Under the pieces are notes generated by a model that was not told the DNA's origin, made no database searches, and saw only the letters and a list, made by a program, of their open reading frames with translations. A DNA stretch of 37,216 bases from Oligoflexia bacterium (lineage in GTDB: Bacteria > Bdellovibrionota > UBA1018 > CAIMNF01), in the NCBI GenBank assembly GCA_903845155.1, contig CAIMWN010000207.1, positions 1-37,216 on the forward strand. The letters run 5' to 3'. Shown here piece by piece: positions 32,187-37,216 of the stretch. A program made the translations under genes and the position numbers. Each line of letters starts with the position of its first letter. The stretch's first letter is position 1.

Positions 32187-33419
32187 TTAAGCAAAAGACT
32201 TTGTTTCTCGTTTGATCCAAACCAGGGCAAGAATGAAGACAGTAATGGCACCAATATAAAATGGAAGTTGTACTTTAAGTCCAAAAGCTAAGAGCCCGCA
32301 AAATGGACCGAATATCCGAGCAAGACTTCCCATGCCTTCTTTCACTCCAATGACTGCGCCTTGCTCGTGGTCAGCAGCACGTTTTGAGGTCAACGCTGCA
32401 AGGGAAGGGTTAATGAGCCCCGAGCCAAATGCGAGCGGAATTGCAGCTAAAAAGAAAGCGCCATAAGTAGGGCTATGCGAAAAAAGGATCATCGCAAGAC
32501 CTTGAGTGAAGAGTCCGACGATGACTAATTTCACTTCACCGTATTTGGGCACTAGTTTTCGAATCAATCCACCTTGTACAACAGCACCTAAAATGCCAGA
32601 CCACATCAGCACCATTCCGCTTTTGAGGCCCGCTTGCTCGGTAGAAAGGGCGAATTTACTTTGAATCAGAAGTGAGAAAACTTGTTCAAGATTTGAGAAT
32701 GCAAAAGTTGCGAAGAAAGTTGAAACGACCGGAAGAACAAGAGAGCGATCTTTTGCAATTCGTTTAAAGGTTTCAAACTGGGCAAGGCGGGCGCTCTTGC
32801 CATGCTCTTTGTTCGCGAGGTTCTTCTCTCTAATTGCAGGCGAGAGGCTTTCGTCTAAGCGAAAGTACGCAAGAATTAAGTTCAGAGCACAAAAACTACC
32901 CGCAATGATTCCAGGTGCTGCTAAGCCCAGCTTTGCTGCAGAAATTCCACCGAGCGGGGGCCCAAGGGTAAAGCCAATTCCGAAGGCCGCACCAATGAGG
33001 CCCATGCCCTTGGCGCGATCCTTTGCTTCGGTGACATCAGCAATATAAGCCTGAGCCGTAGAGATATTAGCCGCAAAAATACCCGCTAATGCCCTAGAGA
33101 AGATCAGGAGTGGGATATTGTCGGCAAAGGCGAACAAAAAATAAGAAAAGACTGAACCCGCAAGCGACATTAAAATAATGGGTCTGCGGCCCACGCGATC
33201 AGATAAGCGACCCCAGATCGGCGAGAAGAAAAATTGCATGAGTGAATATATCGAACCGAGCACCGCAAGTTGGAGAATGGAAGCACCATAATGGCGGCCA
33301 TAGATACCCACCAAAGGGATAATAATCCCAAAACCAATGAGGTCAAAGAACACGGTCGTGAAGATCACGAGGAGGTGGGATTTTTTAGCTTTTGGCTTTG
33401 GATTAGTCTCAGTTTGCAT
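32187..33419 (-). CDS. MFS transporter, tetracycline-efflux-like (TCR/Tet family)
   Basis: 410 residues from the ATG at 33419; a TTG seven codons up is less likely. About 12 hydrophobic segments. N-terminal VIFTTVFFDLIGFGIIIPLVGIYGRHYGA is the Tet-type first helix with its conserved Asp. SPIWGRLSDRVGRRPIILMSLAGS is the MFS loop 2-3 motif A. IADVTEAKDRAKGMGLIGAAFGIGFTLGPPLGG is motif C/antiporter-like, and a central loop is charged. Probably a proton-coupled inner-membrane exporter of small molecules; the substrate is unknown. Divergent from srkA with 62 bases between starts. No terminator with a clear U-tract after the stop; 32041-32186 is AT-rich with weak inverted repeats. Confidence 0.88.
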   Translation of the reverse strand: MQTETNPKPKAKKSHLLVIFTTVFFDLIGFGIIIPLVGIYGRHYGASILQLAVLGSIYSLMQFFFSPIWGRLSDRVGRRPIILMSLAGSVFSYFLFAFADNIPLLIFSRALAGIFAANISTAQAYIADVTEAKDRAKGMGLIGAAFGIGFTLGPPLGGISAAKLGLAAPGIIAGSFCALNLILAYFRLDESLSPAIREKNLANKEHGKSARLAQFETFKRIAKDRSLVLPVVSTFFATFAFSNLEQVFSLLIQSKFALSTEQAGLKSGMVLMWSGILGAVVQGGLIRKLVPKYGEVKLVIVGLFTQGLAMILFSHSPTYGAFFLAAIPLAFGSGLINPSLAALTSKRAADHEQGAVIGVKEGMGSLARIFGPFCGLLAFGLKVQLPFYIGAITVFILALVWIKRETKSFA

Positions 33420-33481
33420 TTGTAATTTAGCTTCTAACAAACTTAGGCGTGACCAGCAATTTTAATGTACGCTTCTTCTTA

Positions 33482-34501
33482 ATGGCAAATTTAAGTTGGG
33501 GAGACGGGCCAACCCAGTATTTCTTTAATCTCACACCCGATAAAGTGATGAGCGCAATTGAGCAACACCCTGTCTTGGGTGAAAAGCGTTTCTGTACCGG
33601 CTATTGCCAGCCCTTGGCGAGCTTTGAAAATCGAGTCTATGAAATTGAGTTCGAGGAGCCCCTGATTGCCTCTGAGGCCAATAAAACGGTCAGTGCGAAG
33701 AGGGCGGTCACCAAGTTCTATCGGCCAGGCCGTTGGAATGAGGCCCAGATTTTAGAAGAGCATGAATTCATGAGCGATATTCTGGCCGCTGAAGTGCCGG
33801 TGGTCGTGCCTTATTCTTTTGAAAATGAGGGCACCACCCTCAAGCAATCGGATGAAGGCTTGTTCTTTTGTCTCTATCCCAAAGTGGGCGGACGGCAACC
33901 AGAGGATTTAACGACCCCTCAGCTTCAACAATTAGGGCGCCTGATTGCAAGAATGCATATCGTGGGCAAGCAAAAAACGGCAAAGCACCGGGTGAGCCTT
34001 ACTCCATCGACCTATGGAACTTCGTCCCTCGATTTTTTACTGCAAGATCAAATTATTCCTGCGAACTCAGAACAGCGTTTTGAGTCCGTGGTGAGAGCAA
34101 TTATCAGCATCAGTGAAGAGCTATTTCGGGGGCAGCCTTTGCAAAGAATTCATGGTGATTGCCATGCCGGAAATATTTTGTGGAATGAGAAACTAGGTCC
34201 TTTTTTCATTGATTTCGATGACATGGTGGTGGGGCCGCCCGTCCAAGATTTGTGGCTGCTTGCTCCCGACCCTGATCATTTGCGAGATCTCATGGATGGC
34301 TATCATATGATGATGGATCTCCCGCAAGGGAGTTTGAAGTTGGTGGAGTCACTCCGAGCACTCCGGATGATTCATTATGCGACGTGGATCGCAAAGCGCT
34401 ATGAAGACCCTGCTTTTCAACTTGCCTTTCCACAGTTTGAATCCCCTAAGTATTGGGATGAATTGACTTATGACTTAGAGAGACAGCTCGAGCGCATCTG
34501 A
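33482..34501 (+). CDS. srkA: Stress response serine/threonine kinase SrkA (RdoA/YihE)
   Basis: 339 residues from the ATG at 33482; the ORF-track GTG at 33449 lies near the divergent MFS promoter. Cytoplasmic kinase of the aminoglycoside-phosphotransferase-like fold. Visible: the N-terminal YFFNLTPDKVMSAIEQHPVLGEKRFCTGYCQPLASFENRVYEIEFEE, KRAVTKFYRPGRWNEAQILEEHEFM with the ATP-binding Lys, FFCLYPKVGGRQPED, then IHGDCHAGNILW (catalytic loop, about 222) and FFIDFDDMVVGPPVQDLWLL (metal Asp, about 241). In E. coli SrkA protects against envelope and oxidative stress death (known). No clear ribosome binding site. A M28 peptidase gene follows on the same strand. Confidence 0.92.
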   Translation: MANLSWGDGPTQYFFNLTPDKVMSAIEQHPVLGEKRFCTGYCQPLASFENRVYEIEFEEPLIASEANKTVSAKRAVTKFYRPGRWNEAQILEEHEFMSDILAAEVPVVVPYSFENEGTTLKQSDEGLFFCLYPKVGGRQPEDLTTPQLQQLGRLIARMHIVGKQKTAKHRVSLTPSTYGTSSLDFLLQDQIIPANSEQRFESVVRAIISISEELFRGQPLQRIHGDCHAGNILWNEKLGPFFIDFDDMVVGPPVQDLWLLAPDPDHLRDLMDGYHMMMDLPQGSLKLVESLRALRMIHYATWIAKRYEDPAFQLAFPQFESPKYWDELTYDLERQLERI

Positions 34502-34548
34502 GTGGTTTTTTCTTGACGGGGTTTCTCATACTTAGATACCAATTGAGT

Positions 34549-35592
34549 ATGAAAAATGTAGCACTCATCCTGATCGGTATGTCACTCAGTCTGTTTACTT
34601 CCAATGCGCAAGCTTCAGATGTTTATCAGCAAATTTTCAATAACGTTAACCAAGGCCAACTCATTCAAGTTTTAAAAGACATGACTGGCTCAAATACGGT
34701 CAAAGTAGGGTCGGATGCTTTCAGAATTACCAATCGCTACTCCGCAACTGCAAAAGCTGAGTACCGCAAATATTGGACTAACTATTTCCAATCGCTCGGC
34801 ATGGCCGTGCAAGAATTCACCTATAATGCAAATTATTCACATACCGGCGAGTCAGTAGGACACAATTTAGAAGCCGTACTTCCAGGTCTTTCTCCTGATT
34901 CAATCGTCATTATTGTTCACTACGACAGTATCGGGCCTTCTGGTCGCGAAACTGGTAATCCAGGCGTAGACGATGATATGACTGGAATGGCAGTGAGCTT
35001 AGAAACTGCTCGCTTGCTTGCGCCTTTCGCCAATCGTTTGAAGTACACCATCCGTTTCGTTGCAGCTGACCACGAAGAGCTCGGCGGTCTTAAAGGTGCT
35101 CGCGAATACGCAAAATATATTTCTGCACTTTCTAAGTCACAAAATTTTAAAATCGTGACTGCGATTGATAATGAGCAATCGGGTTGGAACTGCGGTAGTG
35201 ATCGCAAGTGCGGCGCCAGCGATGCCGGCAAAATTTTCGACGTATTTAGCTGTGCATCTGCATCACGCTATAACTATTCAAAATTAGGTGATGCGTTGGC
35301 CAGTGTTGCTTCTCAATATTCAACTTTAAAAGTAAAACGCGCTTGCATGGGCAATAACAGTGACCACTATGCGATGTGGGAGATTGGTGTTCCTGCAGTC
35401 GTTTATTCAGAACATAATCCTTTTGATAATCCCCACTTTGATCAAAACGGCAACGACACTTTTGAGCGCATCGATCAAGACTACTTCTTCCGTATCGCTC
35501 AAATTGGTGTGACCTTTGCTGCAAAGATTGCAGGTTTGCCTGAGTCTTTTGAAGGCACAGCGCCTTTGAATTTGATGGCTTTCTTTCAATAA
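34549..35592 (+). CDS. Secreted M28-family zinc metallopeptidase
   Basis: 347 residues from the ATG at 34549; the ORF-track TTG is 12 codons earlier. Signal peptide KNVALILIGMSLSLFTSNAQA. The two-zinc site is visible: VIIVHYDSIG (His and Asp), NPGVDDDMTGMAVSLETARLL (bridging Asp), VAADHEELGGLKGAREYA (catalytic Glu and metal Glu), TAIDNEQSGWNCG (metal Asp) and the His in VVYSEHNPFDNPHF. These are marks of M28 aminopeptidases/carboxypeptidases. The N-terminal about 80 residues are the usual lead-in. Secretion suggests peptide scavenging or prey digestion. A terminator follows. TTGACG at 34513 may be its -35. Confidence 0.93.
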   Translation: MKNVALILIGMSLSLFTSNAQASDVYQQIFNNVNQGQLIQVLKDMTGSNTVKVGSDAFRITNRYSATAKAEYRKYWTNYFQSLGMAVQEFTYNANYSHTGESVGHNLEAVLPGLSPDSIVIIVHYDSIGPSGRETGNPGVDDDMTGMAVSLETARLLAPFANRLKYTIRFVAADHEELGGLKGAREYAKYISALSKSQNFKIVTAIDNEQSGWNCGSDRKCGASDAGKIFDVFSCASASRYNYSKLGDALASVASQYSTLKVKRACMGNNSDHYAMWEIGVPAVVYSEHNPFDNPHFDQNGNDTFERIDQDYFFRIAQIGVTFAAKIAGLPESFEGTAPLNLMAFFQ

Positions 35593-35639
35593 AGGTCGTC
35601 CCGATCTTTATGTTGAGATCTGCGTCAATAATCTTAAGG

Positions 35640-35684
35640 TTGGTGCTAAATTCTTTTAGAGTTTAGCACCAATTTGATTTCTTC
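35640..35684 (+). terminator. Intrinsic terminator after the M28 peptidase
   Basis: TTGGTGCTAAA and TTTAGCACCAA are an exact 11-base inverted repeat with an 11-base loop, followed by TTTGATTTCTTC. It ends the peptidase transcript. Confidence 0.75.
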
Positions 35685-36165
35685 ATTTGCCGCAAGATAA
35701 TAATGTTCAGGCGAATTTAAAAGTGAAGAATAAAGTAAATCCTCAAAAATTCACCATTCAATACGACAATACTGAGAACCAAAATCAATTCGGCTCTTGC
35801 GAGCTTGAAGCGTTTACGAAATACGTAGAAGCCTACATGAGGATAGCAAACGCCAAGATTTTCTGAGTAAAGTACATGTTGTCGAAGTAAGTTTTCAATC
35901 CGCCACGAAAGAGATCAGCGTAGATCAAACTGGAGGCGTCAGTCATCAGTTGATCCAAGAACAAAAGAATGATTTTTTAATACAGAATGATGCTGCCACC
36001 AATATTAAACTTTTTAAAGAAGGATGCTCCGTGTGGAATGTTAACCCTGGCGTTGCCACTCATAAACAAGCGATGGATTTGTATGCACGATCATCATTCC
36101 GATTACGAGGATTAGGTTTTTCATTTTTCTCTCTTTTCTTTTTAATTTGGTCTCACTTTTTGTGA
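35678..36165 (+). pseudogene. Frameshifted remnant of a secreted protein gene
   Basis: Frame a (35678-35866) reads LPQDNNVQANLKVKNKVN and FTIQYDNTENQNQFGSCELEAFTKYVEAYM, then TGA. Frame b, open from about 35809 to 36165, reads EDSKRQDFLSKVHVVEVSFQ, ISVDQTGGVSHQLIQEQKNDFLIQND and FKEGCSVWNVNPG. Both look like real protein and join smoothly near 35835, implying an indel. No signal peptide or start remains, and the C-terminus ends in an unnatural aromatic stretch (FSFFSLFFLIWSHFL). A damaged hypothetical protein is the simplest reading. The ORF-track entry at 35950 is only part of frame b. The gap from 36166 to the FKBP promoter holds nothing else. Confidence 0.55.
36041..36124 (-). pseudogene. 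Orphan signal-peptide-like fragment
   Basis: 27 codons on the minus strand: MKNLILVIGMMIVHTNPSLVYEWQRQG then TAA, with AAAGAGAG just upstream. It looks like the start of a secreted protein that has lost its body. It overlaps frame b of the plus-strand remnant, so one of the two readings is a leftover. Confidence 0.3.
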
Positions 36166-36340
36166 GGACGTTGTCTTGATGAACGAGGGTTTAGCGAAAA
36201 TTTTATAAAAGTTGAAATTATTACTTTGGCATAGTTGTAAGTAGTTTAACTAATGTGTTGAAAATTTAAATTCCACCTATTCTATTTTTAACTGGGTCGG
36301 CGATTCATTTTTGATGCTTTTTCAAACTTCGATGAACCGA

Positions 36341-36368
36341 TTGACTTGCTCATCATTCGCGATAGTCT
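36341..36368 (+). promoter_or_regulatory. Promoter of the FKBP gene, start predicted at the ATG
   Basis: TTGACT (36341-36346), 16 bases, TAGTCT (36363-36368). The expected start at about 36374-36375 is the ATG itself, and no Shine-Dalgarno sequence is present. Confidence 0.45.
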
Positions 36369-36374
36369 TTGCCC

Positions 36375-36722
36375 ATGACTACCTTATCATCAGAATTAAA
36401 AATCACTGACACTGTGCTCGGCACCGGCAAAGAAGCGGTGAAGGGTGCACTCATAAAAGTGCACTACGATGGCTTCCTTGAAAACGGAACGAAGTTTGAT
36501 TCCTCTGTCGACCGCGGTCGTCAGTTCGAGTTCGTACTCGGCGTGGGTAAGGTGATTAAAGGCTGGGATCAGGGAATGCTTGGGATGAAAGTGGGCGGAA
36601 AACGCACTTTGTTTATTCCTTCAAACTTGGGATATGGAGATCGTGCTGTAGGGTCGATCCCGCCCGGCTCAAATCTGACTTTTAATATCGACCTTTTCGA
36701 AGTGCTCACCCGCGATGAGTAA
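36375..36722 (+). CDS. FKBP-type peptidyl-prolyl cis-trans isomerase
   Basis: 115 residues from the ATG at 36375 (a TTG two codons up is the ORF-track start). Single FKBP domain: ITDTVLGTGKEAVKGALIKVHYDGFLENGTKFDSSVDRGRQFEFVLGVGKVIKGWDQGMLGMKVGGKRTLFIPSNLGYGDRA and SIPPGSNLTFNIDLFEVL. The aromatic active-site residues (Y in VHYDGF, F in KFDSS, W in KGWDQG, Y in GYGDRA, F in NIDLFEV) are all present, so it should be active. No signal peptide, hence cytoplasmic. The ferredoxin gene begins 12 bases after its stop and is probably co-transcribed. Confidence 0.95.
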   Translation: MTTLSSELKITDTVLGTGKEAVKGALIKVHYDGFLENGTKFDSSVDRGRQFEFVLGVGKVIKGWDQGMLGMKVGGKRTLFIPSNLGYGDRAVGSIPPGSNLTFNIDLFEVLTRDE

Positions 36723-36734
36723 AAAGAATCAACT

Positions 36735-37046
36735 ATGAAAACCGACTCACAAAAACAATTCGATCTTCATGTCTTCATTTGCACCAATCAGCGTGAGAAT
36801 GGTGATGACTGCTGCCAAAAAGGGGCCGAGGCCATCCAGCAAGAGCTGAAGAAATGGTCCAAAACCAAAGAATGCTCCGAACAGTTAAAGGGCAAGAGGA
36901 TCCGCATCAATAAGGCGGGTTGCCTCGACCGTTGTAAGGATGGGGTAGCGTGCGTGGTTTATCCACAGGGCGAATGGATTTTAAATGCAACGCCAGATGA
37001 CGTTGACGCAATTAAAGCCAATATAATTGCAATCGCTCGGCTTTAA
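36735..37046 (+). CDS. Thioredoxin-like [2Fe-2S] ferredoxin
   Basis: 103 residues. LHVFICTNQRENGDDCCQKGAEAIQQELK holds the first Cys pair and INKAGCLDRCKDGVACVVYPQGEWILNATPDDVDAI the second. This is the (2Fe-2S) ferredoxin pattern of the thioredoxin-like family (similar to the Azotobacter/Aquifex Shethna-type and NuoE-like domain; family knowledge). It carries electrons in the cytoplasm; partner unknown. Starts 12 bases after the FKBP stop, with a weak AAAAGAA upstream. Confidence 0.88.
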   Translation: MKTDSQKQFDLHVFICTNQRENGDDCCQKGAEAIQQELKKWSKTKECSEQLKGKRIRINKAGCLDRCKDGVACVVYPQGEWILNATPDDVDAIKANIIAIARL

Positions 37047-37096
37047 TTGGAAATCATTACTAATGGTCCCCTCTCGCTGCTGCTCGTAATCCGCAA

Positions 37097-37216
37097 TGGC
37101 CGCAATCTCCCTACTTTTAAAGCATTTTTTTGGGGATATGAACCGCGGATGGGATCGTAAGATAGCCAGGAAGGCGACCCCAAGAAAATGCTTTAAAAGT
37201 AGGGAGATTGCGGCCA
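37097..37216. repeat. Long inverted repeat ending at the window edge
   Basis: 37097-37135 (TGGCCGCAATCTCCC...TTTTTTTGGGG) and the reverse complement of 37178-37216 match in 38 of 39 positions, the only difference being one base in the T-run. The loop is 42 bases. As RNA this is a very stable hairpin. Possibilities are a terminator of the ferredoxin operon, a MITE-like or REP-like element, or an assembly fold-back, because the right arm ends exactly at the last base. No ORF occurs in 37047-37216. Confidence 0.75.

Noticed and set aside
37097-37216. Integron attC site
   Set aside because: The arms lack the GTTRRRY/RYYYAAC core and the extrahelical bases expected; the stem is near-perfect throughout.
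1-37216. tRNA, rRNA or transposase genes
   Set aside because: No cloverleaf, rRNA-like or transposase-like sequence was recognised by eye; a tRNAscan run was not possible.

Overview
The window looks like a chromosomal piece of a free-living, protein-secreting Gram-negative bacterium, most likely from the Bdellovibrionota (Bdellovibrio-like lineages). The evidence is a TIGR02147-type regulator next to a secreted protein with a GDRGNGGD motif (a combination I associate with Bdellovibrio relatives), two genes for LPS-core heptose metabolism, lipoprotein signals, and an unusual density of secreted hydrolases, binding proteins and hypothetical proteins. This assignment is inference from gene content. 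The left edge cuts through valS, and the right edge falls exactly at the end of an inverted-repeat arm. The window may therefore be a whole contig.

Layout: (1) 1-4624, the end of valS (archaeal/rickettsial-like ValRS type), then a coupled pair of secreted proteins, the first NlpC/P60-like. (2) 4653-6706, rimI on the minus strand and a divergent HD phosphohydrolase. (3) 6707-8369, a Thr/Ser-rich lipoprotein with a 27-bp palindrome beyond its 3' end. (4) 8370-13602, a housekeeping block of queC, DUF366-like, hisC, cmk, a family 9 glycosyltransferase and a heptose-7-phosphate kinase; the last five overlap or abut. (5) 13701-19214, envelope genes: a NodB-type polysaccharide deacetylase lipoprotein, a small Cys-containing secreted protein, a secreted histidine phosphatase, a four-repeat surface protein and a Gly-rich secreted protein. 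(6) 19408-22651, the TIGR02147 regulator and two GDRG(N)GGD secreted paralogues. (7) 22783-26600, a degenerating stretch: an NHL-propeller lipoprotein split by an in-frame TGA, a TPR/winged-helix regulator, and a secreted protein split by an in-frame TAA. (8) 26722-30152, a secreted beta-propeller cassette: two GH43/GH32-like propellers flanking a tectonin-like lectin. (9) 30265-35592, a methyltransferase, a trypsin-like protease with a strong terminator, an MFS transporter, the kinase srkA and an M28 peptidase. (10) 35678-37216, a frameshifted pseudogene, an FKBP prolyl isomerase, a thioredoxin-like 2Fe-2S ferredoxin and a terminal long hairpin.

The housekeeping genes cover tRNA charging, tRNA deazaguanine modification, histidine and CMP metabolism, and LPS core. 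The accessory genes act mostly outside the cytoplasm: proteases, a peptidoglycan or polysaccharide deacetylase, glycan-binding or glycan-cleaving propellers, and surface repeats. That fits an organism that attacks or degrades other cells or polymers. Several genes without a Shine-Dalgarno sequence have a promoter whose predicted start lies at the ATG, suggesting leaderless mRNAs. I found no rRNA, tRNA, CRISPR array or transposase.
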